Origin: Novosphingobium album (ex Liu et al. 2023)
GTDB taxonomy: Bacteria; Pseudomonadota; Alphaproteobacteria; Sphingomonadales; Sphingomonadaceae
Length of the DNA: 39,900 nt
Reading direction: 5' to 3'
Assembly (NCBI RefSeq): GCF_029076845.1
Contig: NZ_JARESE010000051.1
Coordinates: 1-39,900, forward strand
The translations under genes and the position numbers were made by a program. The notes beneath the pieces are model-generated. The model was not told the DNA's origin, made no database searches, and saw nothing but the letters and a program-made list of their open reading frames with translations. Within the stretch, counting starts at the first letter, position 1. Each line of letters opens with the position of its first letter. Of this stretch, positions 32,273-39,900 are shown piece by piece.

Positions 32273-33049
32273 ATGTGGCTCGGGCAGGAAATCGGGGTAG
32301 AAATCTTGAAGCGCATTTTCAGCAGCAGCAAGGCTTCCGCTTTCTTGGTGTCGTGCGCTGCAATGATGCTTCTGCCAGGCTGTGCTTCGCATAACGCGCT
32401 GCTTGAAGGGCGCGCCACTACAGCGGAAGTCACACAAGCGCTACCGGCCCCTGACCCGCGCGAAGTCGGCGGCGCGATGCAGGATGTCTATTATTTAGGT
32501 CCGGCCGACAAGCTGACGGTGTTTGTCGTAAGCTTGCCGGAAATGACGCAAACCGTATTGGTCGACCCGGCAGGCTTTATTTCCCTGCCTATCGTCGGTC
32601 AGCTCAAGGCGGGTGGGCGCACGACCGACGAGGTTCGCGAAGATATCCGCGCTCGGCTCGCCGCGCATGTGCTGGTCAATCCCATCGTCAGTGTGGGCGT
32701 TGCGGACACTGTAAGCCAGCGCCTCGCCATAGAAGGTGCCGTGCAGGAGCCCGGCATCTACCCTATCGTCGGGACGACATCGCTGTTGCGCGCGCTCACG
32801 CTGGCGCATGGTCCGAGCAATCTGGCCAACGAGCGCGTTGTCGCGGTATTTCGCGAAGTGAGCGGCAAGCGCATGGCTGCCGTTTTCGACGTGCACATGA
32901 TTCGGCAAGGCACGATGGAAGACCCGCCGATTTATGGCAACGATCTGATCGTCGTGGAACGCTCGCGTGGCAAGCAATTGCTGCGTGACGTAATCGGCAC
33001 CGTGCCCCTGATTGGCGCATTTTACACTATCGATCGGATCTCGCGGTGA
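32273..33049 (+). CDS. Wza/GumB-type polysaccharide export lipoprotein
   Basis: This outer-membrane export protein forms the channel through which EPS leaves the cell. It is 258 aa from ATG 32273. A TTG at 32306 would give a cleaner lipoprotein signal, starting Leu-Lys-Arg-Ile-Phe and ending in the lipobox Leu-Pro-Gly-Cys. The Poly_export (PES) domain has Tyr-Tyr-Leu-Gly-Pro-Ala-Asp-Lys-Leu-Thr-Val-Phe-Val, Leu-Val-Asp-Pro-Ala-Gly-Phe-Ile-Ser-Leu-Pro and Gly-Gln-Leu-Lys-Ala-Gly-Gly-Arg-Thr. A single SLBB-like domain follows (Ile-Glu-Gly-Ala-Val-Gln-Glu-Pro-Gly-Ile-Tyr-Pro-Ile). It is shorter than Wza of E. coli, as in GumB/sphingan types. It is 31 nt upstream of the Wzc-like gene, in the same operon. 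A shared divergent control region of about 115 nt lies before it. Confidence 0.92.
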   Translation: MWLGQEIGVEILKRIFSSSKASAFLVSCAAMMLLPGCASHNALLEGRATTAEVTQALPAPDPREVGGAMQDVYYLGPADKLTVFVVSLPEMTQTVLVDPAGFISLPIVGQLKAGGRTTDEVREDIRARLAAHVLVNPIVSVGVADTVSQRLAIEGAVQEPGIYPIVGTTSLLRALTLAHGPSNLANERVVAVFREVSGKRMAAVFDVHMIRQGTMEDPPIYGNDLIVVERSRGKQLLRDVIGTVPLIGAFYTIDRISR

Positions 33050-33080
33050 GGCGCATCGTGAATCACCATGGGAGCGGGCG

Positions 33081-35243
33081 TTGAACGAATCGACTAGTTC
33101 GCAGCAATATGCGGTAGCGCTTGGCGGCAGCGAGCGATGGTCCGACGCGGGCAATTCCCTGCGCAAGTCGGTCCAGACGCTGATTCGCAACCGCTGGGTC
33201 ATCCTGGGCTGCGTGGTCCTGGCGCTGATGTTGGGCTTGGCCGTCACCCTCCTGACCAAGCCCACATATGCCGCGCGCGCGACATTCGAGGTGCAGGCCG
33301 ACAAGAAGATCGTGGGCAATATCGACGATGCCGAAGGCGCGGCGGGCGCCAACGACCGCGCCTCTTTACAGACTCAGCTGACGTTGTTGCAGAGCCGGGG
33401 ACTTGCTCACAGCATTGTCGACAGCCTCAACCTTGCATCGGACGCTGATTTTGGCGGCGACGACGCAAGCGATGCTCCCGATCCTGCGGTGCAGCGCGCG
33501 GCGCTGGCTCGCCAGACCAATCGCGCGATCGCGAAGGTGAATGCGAACCTTGAGGCCGCGACGCTCAACGATTCGATGGTAGTTGAGATCACCTATCGCG
33601 ACGAAAATCCGCACATGGCCGCCAGAATTGCCAATGCGGCCATGGACGAATTCTTCAAATCGAATGTGGAGCGTGGCTACGCCGCATCAAGTTATGCCCG
33701 TAACTTCCTCAGCGGACGACTTGCGGAATTGCGCAAGAAACTGGAGGATTCAGAACGCGAGCTCATCGTTTACGCCGGGGACAACGGAATTCTGGCTGCG
33801 CAATCGCAGACAAGCGGCGCTATGGGATCTCAATCACTCGAATCTTCGGCGCTTGCGGCGCTGATACAGCGCGTCGCGCAAGCTCGCACCGATCGGATCA
33901 CCGCAGAGCAAAGCTGGCGGCTTGGCGCTTCGGGACATGGTTCGGATTTGCCGGCGCTTCAGGATGATAATGAAGCGACAGCGCTCAAGAGTCAGTTGGC
34001 CAGCCTTGAGTCGGATTATCAGCAGAAGCGGGCGACGTTTCTGCCGGACTATCCGCCCATGCAGGAATTGAAGAGCCGTATCGATCGAACGCGCGCCCAG
34101 CTTGCGCGTATCAATCAACAGAACGTTCAAGGTCTGCGAGCGAGCTTCGAGCTTGCCCAAAGGGAGGAGCAGGCCCTGCAAGCGCAGCTCGAAAGCCTGC
34201 GGGGTTCGGTATTCGACACGCAGAACCGAGGGATTCGCTTTGCGACATTGCAGCGCGAGGTCGACACGAACCGAGCCCTGTATGATGCGCTTCTCCAGCG
34301 TTACAAGGAGATTGGCGCGGCGACCGGTAGCGAAAATGATCTGGCGCCTGTCGACAAGGCGACCGTTCCCACTTCGCCGGAAAGCCCGAAATTGTGGCTG
34401 AATCTCCTGATCGCGTTCATCATTGGCCTGGTCGCCGGCATAGCCGCTGCTTTCATCCGCGATGCCCTCGAGGATCGAATCAGCACGCCGGAGGACGTTG
34501 AGAGCAAGCTGCATCTCCCCTTGCTCGGCACGACGCCAGAAGTTAGCGGCGATGTCGTCGAGCTTCTCAACGATCGGGCATCACCTCTTGGGGAGGCGTA
34601 TTTCTCGATCCAGACTGCGCTACGGCTTTCCTCGGCTGGCGCCTTGCCAAAAACAGTGCTCGTTGCGAGCTGTGAAACTGGTGAAGGCAAGACCACGACG
34701 GCGCTCGGTCTTGCGGGAAGTCATGCCGCGCGGGGGCTCAAGGTGCTCTTGATCGATGCCGACTTGCGACGCCCCTCGCTTCACCGCCAATTGGATGTGC
34801 GTCCTTCGTTCGGTCTGTCGGATGTCACGACTGGCGCTGTCGAGCCGCTCGATGCAGTCGTGCACCTTGACGATAGGAATTTCGATTTCCTTGCCGCAGG
34901 TGCGATTGCTCCCAATCCTGCGCAGTTGCTGTCGGTCGGATTTGCTGGTCCGCTAGCGGTCTTGAGCGAACACTATGATTCAATCATCATCGACTCCGCC
35001 CCAGTGTTGGGACTTGCTGACGCGCCTTTGATCGCCGATCTTGTCGATGGGTGCATATTTGTCATGGAAGCGGGCCGCAGCCGCCCTTCGACCATTCGCG
35101 CGGCCCTCAAGCGCCTGGCGAATGCCAAGGGACTATTCTACGGTATTGTCTTGACCAAATTCAACCGCCGGTTGGCCGGGTATGGCTATGATTATGAAAC
35201 CTATCGGTATACCTATGGCAAGAGCGACGAGATTTCCTCGTAG
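33081..35243 (+). CDS. Wzc-type polysaccharide co-polymerase/tyrosine autokinase
   Basis: This inner-membrane protein controls EPS chain length and couples polymerisation to export through autophosphorylation. It is 720 aa from TTG 33081, chosen because GGGAG lies 6 nt upstream; an in-frame upstream start would overlap the Wza-like gene. Wzz domain: a first hydrophobic helix near residues 39-60, then Pro-Thr-Tyr-Ala-Ala-Arg-Ala-Thr-Phe, a long coiled-coil-like periplasmic region, a GNVR-type Gln-Arg-Glu-Val-Asp-Thr-Asn-Arg-Ala-Leu-Tyr-Asp-Ala-Leu-Leu, and a second helix at about 433-455. The kinase domain has Walker A Glu-Thr-Gly-Glu-Gly-Lys-Thr-Thr (about 530), Walker A' Ile-Asp-Ala-Asp-Leu-Arg-Arg-Pro and Walker B Ile-Ile-Ile-Asp-Ser-Ala-Pro-Val-Leu. 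Six tyrosines cluster in the last 22 residues, the phosphorylation tail. Confidence 0.95.
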   Translation: MNESTSSQQYAVALGGSERWSDAGNSLRKSVQTLIRNRWVILGCVVLALMLGLAVTLLTKPTYAARATFEVQADKKIVGNIDDAEGAAGANDRASLQTQLTLLQSRGLAHSIVDSLNLASDADFGGDDASDAPDPAVQRAALARQTNRAIAKVNANLEAATLNDSMVVEITYRDENPHMAARIANAAMDEFFKSNVERGYAASSYARNFLSGRLAELRKKLEDSERELIVYAGDNGILAAQSQTSGAMGSQSLESSALAALIQRVAQARTDRITAEQSWRLGASGHGSDLPALQDDNEATALKSQLASLESDYQQKRATFLPDYPPMQELKSRIDRTRAQLARINQQNVQGLRASFELAQREEQALQAQLESLRGSVFDTQNRGIRFATLQREVDTNRALYDALLQRYKEIGAATGSENDLAPVDKATVPTSPESPKLWLNLLIAFIIGLVAGIAAAFIRDALEDRISTPEDVESKLHLPLLGTTPEVSGDVVELLNDRASPLGEAYFSIQTALRLSSAGALPKTVLVASCETGEGKTTTALGLAGSHAARGLKVLLIDADLRRPSLHRQLDVRPSFGLSDVTTGAVEPLDAVVHLDDRNFDFLAAGAIAPNPAQLLSVGFAGPLAVLSEHYDSIIIDSAPVLGLADAPLIADLVDGCIFVMEAGRSRPSTIRAALKRLANAKGLFYGIVLTKFNRRLAGYGYDYETYRYTYGKSDEISS

Positions 35244-35273
35244 ATCTAGCGAGCAACAGCGCAGCGCTTTCGA

Positions 35274-36356
35274 TCACCAGGCCTTGGCAGGTGGGCAAAT
35301 CTCGCCATAGATCCGTTCGATTTCCCGATGCATCTGCACGGCCGTGAAATTCGCGAGATAATGTGCTCGTCCCTGACGCCCCATTTCCTGCAGCGTCTCG
35401 CGAGTGAGGCCGCTCAACGCACCTGCCAAGGCTTGCGGATCGTCGGGCGGTACGAGAATTCCGGTCTCACCGTGGATAACGAGCTCAGGAAGCGCATCGA
35501 CGCTCGCGGCGATCACCGCCTTGCCCTGTCGCATTGCTTCAAGAGCCGCCAAGCCAAAGCCCTCCCACCGGGAGGGCATTACTAAGGCATCCGCGCGCGC
35601 AAGGCGGTGGGAAACATCGGCGCGGTCAATCCAGCCTAGCGCCTCGATATTCTCGGGCAACCCCGCGCGTGGCTCTGGTCCTGCAGCTTCCAGTCGTATC
35701 GGTTTCTCCGCGATGAGGCGGATGGCATCAACGAGGATATCAAATCCTTTCTGTCGGCAGTCCCGTCCGACGAAAAGCAGCCGGAGAATGTCTCCTTCCG
35801 GATTAATAGCCGGTATTGTTCCAGCGTTATCCTCGATGCCGTTGTAAACCATGGCAAGCCGCTCGATCGGAAGTCCGCGTTCCTTCGCAGAGAGCATCTC
35901 GAAACGTGAGATACACAGGATTTTTTCGGTCCGGCGCGCGAGCAAGCGCTCGGCAAGCGCGAAGGCGCCGCGAGCCGGCGCACCCATGCGCATATTGAAC
36001 GCCCAGCCGTGCGAACAATAGACGGTCGGACGACGACACTGCCAGGCCACAAGCCCGAGCAACCGCACCACAAAACCTGCAAATGTTCCATGCAAATGGA
36101 TGATGTCGGGCCTCGTCTCGAGAATGGTCTGGCGGGCCGCTTGAGCGAAAGCCCACAAGGCCCGGGGATTGCGCGCTGACGATGCAAAGGTTCGCAAATG
36201 ACCGATACGAGCACTGTCGAGATAATGCACCTCGTCCATGGGCGCGAGCAAGCCAAGCCAATGCACTTGCGACGATCGACTTTGCAGCGCGATCAGTTCA
36301 TTCATGTGGCTTGCGGTACCGCCCTGCAGGATTTGCGCAATATGGAGGATTCTCAT
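35274..36356 (-). CDS. GT4-family glycosyltransferase
   Basis: This 360-aa GT-B glycosyltransferase adds a sugar to the lipid-linked repeat unit at the cytoplasmic face of the membrane. It has the GT4 start Ile-Leu-Gln-Gly-Gly-Thr-Ala-Ser-His (9-17), Asp-Ile-Ile-His-Leu-His-Gly-Thr, and His-Gly-Trp-Ala-Phe. The nucleotide-sugar motif lies in Met-Pro-Ser-Arg-Trp-Glu-Gly-Phe-Gly-Leu-Ala-Ala-Leu-Glu-Ala-Met, where Glu-x7-Glu is the standard pair. Gly-Glu-Thr-Gly-Ile-Leu-Val-Pro-Pro-Asp-Asp-Pro follows. It is 36 nt downstream of the large O-antigen-ligase-like gene on the same strand and convergent with the wzc-like gene. Sugar and acceptor are unknown. Confidence 0.92.
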   Translation of the reverse strand: MRILHIAQILQGGTASHMNELIALQSRSSQVHWLGLLAPMDEVHYLDSARIGHLRTFASSARNPRALWAFAQAARQTILETRPDIIHLHGTFAGFVVRLLGLVAWQCRRPTVYCSHGWAFNMRMGAPARGAFALAERLLARRTEKILCISRFEMLSAKERGLPIERLAMVYNGIEDNAGTIPAINPEGDILRLLFVGRDCRQKGFDILVDAIRLIAEKPIRLEAAGPEPRAGLPENIEALGWIDRADVSHRLARADALVMPSRWEGFGLAALEAMRQGKAVIAASVDALPELVIHGETGILVPPDDPQALAGALSGLTRETLQEMGRQGRAHYLANFTAVQMHREIERIYGEICPPAKAW

Positions 36357-36392
36357 TCCTTCGCCCGGTCCATCTCGACCAATAACTGCCTC

Positions 36393-38981
36393 CTAATGCG
36401 ATGTGATCGAGAAATCAGAAATATAAAGAGGCCTGTTCTCACGCATGGCGTCAATGGACACGAGCACCCGCTGGGCTTCACATCCTTTATCCCCGATCAT
36501 AAACGATCGGATGACAAATCGTGTTGTTTCATCGGAGGCTGGTTCACTTTCGTCGTGGAGGCGGATCGCCCCGCCGGCAACGCAGCGCATTGTGACAGTG
36601 AGGTCGGGATCATCATCTGTTCCTGGCCTCGTGCGATAGGACAAGTGATAGATGCCGGGCCCCAGCAGAAGAAACTGCGAGGCCGCCAATACCTTTTCGC
36701 CGGTATAGTTTGCGATGCGAAGGGCTGGTGAAGGCTCTCTGGGAGCGTTGCCAATCCTCGCGACTGCAGGTTCGATTTGCCAACCGAAAGGATAACTGGC
36801 TCCGTCAACATGCGAAAAGTTTGGATCAAGCACGCCAGCGGCGGGATCGCCCCCTGCTGGATGCAAGTTTTTCCAGCCAGCTTCGAGATCGCCGGTTTGG
36901 CCGGAACGAACCAGGCCGTCCATATAAGTTGTTGAGAGCCGATCCAATGTCGCCGCTGACAGTGATATGGCTTGAAGGCGAGCCAGGAAGAGAAGCTCGA
37001 TTTCGGCCTCAAGCGGGCTCGCCGGACGTAGGGCTGCAACGAAATCGGTTTGCCAAGGCGCCGGATTCTTGAATCTTTCTGCAAATGCGTTCCTGAATGT
37101 CTCGTCTGCAAGCAAGGCGCTGGTGGCCCCAAGCACCTCATCCCTGTCAATCTCGAGACGCAGACGCGCATCGGCCATTTGTGCGGCGGTCGTCGCGCTT
37201 CCTGTCTCGATGGCGCGCCCGAACATATAGCCAAGGACCGAGGGATTTCGCCACCCCAAGTGCGCCGCGGCGAGGAAGGCTTTGTCTGCCGCCTGCCTGT
37301 GCTGGCGGGAATATTCGACCAAGCCGATCAGCGAGAGAGCCTCGCTGGAAAGCGCGTTGCGTCTTAGGGCCCTGCTGGCTTCCAGAAGCGCGATATCTGC
37401 CTCGCCCTGATTTGTGGCACTGTCGGCAAGCGCCAAGTGCGCGTTGGCGGAATAAGGTGCGAGAGCGACCGCTGCCGAGGGCGCCCCGGCCGCGAGCAGC
37501 ATCCGGGCAAGTTCGAACGACATGCAAAACAAGCCGGTCAGCGCGATCACCAGTGACACGCCCCAGCGCCTTGGTTGCACGGCGGCGGTGGTCGGATCGC
37601 CGCTGTCGGTGGCACCCGCACCGGCATCGTTGCCGGAGGGCGCCGGCGGCGGGCAAAGCAGCCCGATCATGACCGCGACCAGGCTCGAAATCGCCATGGT
37701 GCGCAGCGGATAGTCCACCAGCGAGTGGAGCATCGGCACGCACAGGCAGATCGCCGCGCCATGCGCCATTGTGTCATTTCGGCGGGCCAGCGCCTTCCAA
37801 GCCAACCAGCCGATCGCTCCTGCCACCAATGCCAGGCTCGCAAGCCCGAGAAGGCCAGCCTCGACGATCACCTGCAAGGCATCGTTGTGGGCATGATTGA
37901 CAAAAGTTGGGCCCACGAGATCGAGCGGCTCTATCGACTCATAGAATTCGCGAAACGTGCCGATGCCACTTCCCAGCGGAAAAGTTTGCCTGACCGCGAT
38001 TTGTGACTGGGCCCAGATCGTCAGGCGGCTGAGCTTGATGGTGTCGCCTGAAAATCGCGCCAGAACGTCAGTAACAACCGAATTGGAGACGCTCAGACCG
38101 ATGAGCGCGACGAGGATAGAGCCTGAGACTAGCAATGCGCCCAGGCGGGAGCGAAGCCGGATGACCGACATCGCTACGGCAAGGATGACGAGCAGGACAA
38201 GCGCTGAGCGCGAATGCGTGGTGATCGCTGCGGCAGCAAACAGCAGGCACAACGCCCCTGTCATGACGTTATGACCAATCGGGCGCCCCGTTTGTATCCG
38301 CGTGGCGCAAAGGCCGGTGGCGATGACGAGAAAATCTGCCTGATGATTGCGGTTGCCAAAGAATCCAGTTATGGTTCCGGGCACTGCATCGGCCTGAAGA
38401 TAAAGTTGGCGAAGGCCGAGTTGTCCTTGAAGAACTCCGAGCAGGACCGAGCCGAATGCGATGGCGATGACCGCATCGATGGTCTTTACCCGCTCGTCGA
38501 TGTTAAGCTGGATCCCCGCGAGCAGCAGGGCAACGAAACTCAAGGTGTCGATAAGCGCACCCACTGTCATTTCGGGATGGAGGCTGATCGGACGCCATCG
38601 CAGCGGGCCTGTGAAGGATTGGACAGCGAGCCAATGCTCGCTCTGGGGAGCGAGATGCCAGATAGCCTGCGGGACAGGAACGAGTTGAAGCACGGGCACG
38701 ACCACCAGCCCTAATCCGATGAAGAGCGCTTGACGCGGGATTGTGAAGTGGCGGGCACGCACGACCGCAGCGACAAGGGCGCCTGTGCATAGAAACTCAA
38801 TCAGCAGAATCGGACTGGGTGGCAGCAAACTGCTGCCACCCAGTCCAAGCGAGCATGCCAGTGCGGCGAGAACTGGACCTAGCCGCCACCAATCCGGCGG
38901 CTGGGCGCTTGATCCGGCGCGAGTGCGGCTTGTTCCGCCCGCGGGACGGCGGGCACGGCGTAGGTCATTGCGCGATTTCAC
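36393..38981 (-). CDS. Large O-antigen ligase/polymerase-like protein (Wzy_C type) with C-terminal extension
   Basis: This 862-aa membrane protein has about ten to twelve hydrophobic helices in residues 30-440. The Wzy_C signature Phe-Val-Asn-His-Ala-His-Asn-Asp-Ala-Leu-Gln-Val-Ile-Val-Glu-Ala-Gly (about 355-371) is clear. A further helix near 475-495 leads to a long non-membrane part. It begins with Ala-rich TPR-like helices (about 500-600) and ends in a beta-rich segment with Tyr-His-Leu-Ser-Tyr-Arg-Thr-Arg-Pro-Gly that may bind carbohydrate. The combination resembles EPS polymerases/ligases with TPR tails. It may transfer finished chains or polymerise units; the other candidate is at 20948-22237. 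A perfect inverted repeat lies in codons 46-57. Its start faces the Thr-Pro-repeat gene across about 190 nt. Confidence 0.88.
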   Translation of the reverse strand: MKSRNDLRRARRPAGGTSRTRAGSSAQPPDWWRLGPVLAALACSLGLGGSSLLPPSPILLIEFLCTGALVAAVVRARHFTIPRQALFIGLGLVVVPVLQLVPVPQAIWHLAPQSEHWLAVQSFTGPLRWRPISLHPEMTVGALIDTLSFVALLLAGIQLNIDERVKTIDAVIAIAFGSVLLGVLQGQLGLRQLYLQADAVPGTITGFFGNRNHQADFLVIATGLCATRIQTGRPIGHNVMTGALCLLFAAAAITTHSRSALVLLVILAVAMSVIRLRSRLGALLVSGSILVALIGLSVSNSVVTDVLARFSGDTIKLSRLTIWAQSQIAVRQTFPLGSGIGTFREFYESIEPLDLVGPTFVNHAHNDALQVIVEAGLLGLASLALVAGAIGWLAWKALARRNDTMAHGAAICLCVPMLHSLVDYPLRTMAISSLVAVMIGLLCPPPAPSGNDAGAGATDSGDPTTAAVQPRRWGVSLVIALTGLFCMSFELARMLLAAGAPSAAVALAPYSANAHLALADSATNQGEADIALLEASRALRRNALSSEALSLIGLVEYSRQHRQAADKAFLAAAHLGWRNPSVLGYMFGRAIETGSATTAAQMADARLRLEIDRDEVLGATSALLADETFRNAFAERFKNPAPWQTDFVAALRPASPLEAEIELLFLARLQAISLSAATLDRLSTTYMDGLVRSGQTGDLEAGWKNLHPAGGDPAAGVLDPNFSHVDGASYPFGWQIEPAVARIGNAPREPSPALRIANYTGEKVLAASQFLLLGPGIYHLSYRTRPGTDDDPDLTVTMRCVAGGAIRLHDESEPASDETTRFVIRSFMIGDKGCEAQRVLVSIDAMRENRPLYISDFSITSH
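38812..38846. repeat. Perfect 16-bp inverted repeat inside a coding region
   Basis: The left arm GGACTGGGTGGCAGCA (38812-38827) and the right arm TGCTGCCACCCAGTCC (38831-38846) are exact reverse complements around a 3-nt loop, AAC. The repeat lies at codons 46-57 of the large ligase-like gene, in its first hydrophobic part (Gly-Leu-Gly-Gly-Ser-Ser-Leu-Leu-Pro-Pro-Ser-Pro). The G+C-rich stem would be very stable in RNA or single-stranded DNA. There is no U-tract, so it is not a simple intrinsic terminator. Confidence 0.9.
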
Positions 38982-39169
38982 GTGGGCAACCCTCGGCTCG
39001 TCCCAATCAAATGTTGCGTTAACCGCCTCGTTCGCATATGCAACAAGAAGAGTGGTGATTCAGGCACATTCTTCATTTTGAAGACTTTCATCCTCTCCGA
39101 GACCTCAAAGCAGGCTGCCTGATAACTTGAGTTTAGGTCTTGGAGAGCTTCGAAGGCTGGAGTTGCATT

Positions 39170-39900
39170 ATGAAGGCGCGGAGAATCATCGCAATCTCGA
39201 CGGTATCTTGGCTGCTGGCCTCATCGTGTCTGGCCTCCGCCGCACCCGGCGGGGCGGAAGCTCCGTCGGCTCCTGTTCGACCTGATGCAACTCGGCTCGG
39301 TTCTGCCAAACCGCTCGCGATGCTGAGCGCGCCGGCTCAAGCGCCAAGCGCTCGGCTTGCTGGAATGCACATGCTGGCCGAAGCCAGCACGGGCGTGGGT
39401 AGTACGTCAGGCGATGATGATTGCGATTATCGCGATAGCAATGGCGACAACCATCGACGTGCCTGCGGCGTACCTTGGTGGGGCGGTGGCAACCATCGCG
39501 CGTTGCTAGCCCTCTTGGGCTTCGGGGCCGGCTTCGGCCTTGGCGAAGCTGTAATAAATGACGACAAGTCGGGTACGCCGACGCCCACTCCGACGCCGAC
39601 GCCCACTCCGACGCCGACACCCACTCCGACGCCGACACCCACTCCGACACCCACTCCGACGCCGACACCCACTCCGACGCCGACACCCACTCCGACGCCG
39701 ACGCCCACTCCGACGCCGACGCCGACGCCCACTCCGACGCCGACGCCCACTCCGACGCCGACACCCACTCCGACGCCGACACCCACTCCGACGCCGACAC
39801 CCACTCCGACGCCGACACCCACTCCGACGCCGACGCCCACTCCGACGCCGACACCCACTCCGACGCCGACACCCACTCCGACGCCGACACCCACTCCGAC
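39170..39900 (+). CDS. Secreted protein with (Thr-Pro)n repeat, 3' end outside the window
   Basis: The frame from ATG 39170 is open to the right edge: 243 codons plus two bases, no stop. GGAG lies 7 nt before the ATG. Residues 1-25 look like a signal peptide: Lys-Ala-Arg-Arg, a hydrophobic core with Trp-Leu-Leu-Ala-Ser, then Ala-Ser-Ala-Ala. A variable Ala/Pro-rich region follows, then an acidic stretch with two Cys (Asp-Asp-Asp-Cys-Asp, Ala-Cys-Gly-Val-Pro-Trp-Trp) at about 85-105. A hydrophobic Gly-rich segment (about 109-127; Leu-Gly-Phe-Gly-Ala-Gly-Phe-Gly) is possibly a membrane span. From residue 136 there are only Thr-Pro dipeptides, at least 54, to the window end. I recognise no family. 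The repeat could be a rigid stalk or an O-glycosylated or hydroxylated region. It diverges from the ligase-like gene of the EPS locus. Confidence 0.82.
   Translation, partial: MKARRIIAISTVSWLLASSCLASAAPGGAEAPSAPVRPDATRLGSAKPLAMLSAPAQAPSARLAGMHMLAEASTGVGSTSGDDDCDYRDSNGDNHRRACGVPWWGGGNHRALLALLGFGAGFGLGEAVINDDKSGTPTPTPTPTPTPTPTPTPTPTPTPTPTPTPTPTPTPTPTPTPTPTPTPTPTPTPTPTPTPTPTPTPTPTPTPTPTPTPTPTPTPTPTPTPTPTPTPTPTPTPTPTPTP
39575..39900 (+). repeat. Tandem repeat coding for (Thr-Pro)n, 18-bp unit
   Basis: The repeat starts at 39575 and continues to the window edge (at least 326 nt). The main unit is 18 bp, ACGCCGAC[A/G]CCCACTCCG, coding three Thr-Pro pairs. At least one 12-bp unit (ACACCCACTCCG, around 39647-39658) and one 24-bp unit (around 39713-39736) interrupt the order. 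Every length change is a multiple of 6 nt, so the reading frame is always kept. The opposite strand is also open throughout but is a shadow of the repeat. Confidence 0.95.

Noticed and set aside
39186..39894. Minus-strand frames coding Gly-Val or Ser-Ala-Ser-Glu-Trp repeats
   Set aside because: These are direct shadows of the Thr-Pro coding repeat; only the plus strand has a ribosome binding site and signal peptide.
39170..39900. PEP-CTERM/exosortase-type EPS protein
   Set aside because: The Thr-Pro protein could carry a sorting signal outside the window, but no exosortase gene and no PEP-CTERM motif are visible here.

Overview
The window looks like a piece of an alphaproteobacterial genome, most likely a sphingomonad (Novosphingobium or Sphingobium type). 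This is inferred from the high G+C, the TonB receptor/P450/SDR/LLM biotransformation operon and the family of exopolysaccharide (EPS) genes. It holds about 27 recognisable intact or edge-truncated genes and three gene remnants. I saw no tRNA, rRNA or CRISPR array.

Layout. (1) 1-2.0 kb: the 3' end of an unrecognised gene on +, then a polyprenyl-phosphate sugar-1-phosphate transferase on - that would start EPS repeat-unit synthesis. (2) 2.6-5.2 kb: an accessory patch with an orphan Imm26-type immunity gene, an IS5-family insertion sequence and three truncated genes (LuxR-LAL regulator head, IS110 transposase stub, P450 tail). (3) 5.2-13.9 kb: a tight six-gene minus-strand operon (LLM flavin oxidoreductase, P450, SDR, TonB receptor, acyl-CoA-dehydrogenase-like flavoprotein, SDR), probably controlled by the divergent TetR gene through a palindrome between them. 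(4) 14.0-17.3 kb: a membrane PQQ-dependent dehydrogenase and a GH12-like enzyme. (5) 18.0-39.0 kb: a large EPS/capsule locus. (6) 39.2 kb to the right edge: a secreted protein that becomes an uninterrupted Thr-Pro repeat and runs out of the window.

The EPS locus holds an acyltransferase, a beta-helix polysaccharide-active protein, two polymerase/ligase-like membrane proteins, a prolyl-4-hydroxylase-like oxygenase, two paralogous GT-B-like transferases, an ABC exporter, a pyruvyl transferase, a NeuB-family nonulosonate synthase, a sialyltransferase-like protein, a CMP-nonulosonate synthetase fused to a HAD phosphatase, a Wza-type export lipoprotein, a Wzc-type co-polymerase/tyrosine kinase and a GT4 glycosyltransferase. 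Together they suggest a polysaccharide or glycan decorated with a sialic-acid-like nine-carbon sugar plus pyruvyl and acyl groups. The gene content fits CMP-Kdn best.

The two most novel ideas are (a) a compact nonulosonate module: a NeuB lacking the usual SAF domain, a fused NeuA-HAD with its catalytic Asp pair intact, and between them a transferase carrying the bacterial sialyltransferase E-E-G and H-P motifs; and (b) the co-location of a prolyl-4-hydroxylase-like gene, many glycosyltransferases and a secreted (Thr-Pro)n protein, which could form a bacterial analogue of hydroxyproline-rich glycoproteins. Both are inferences from sequence alone.
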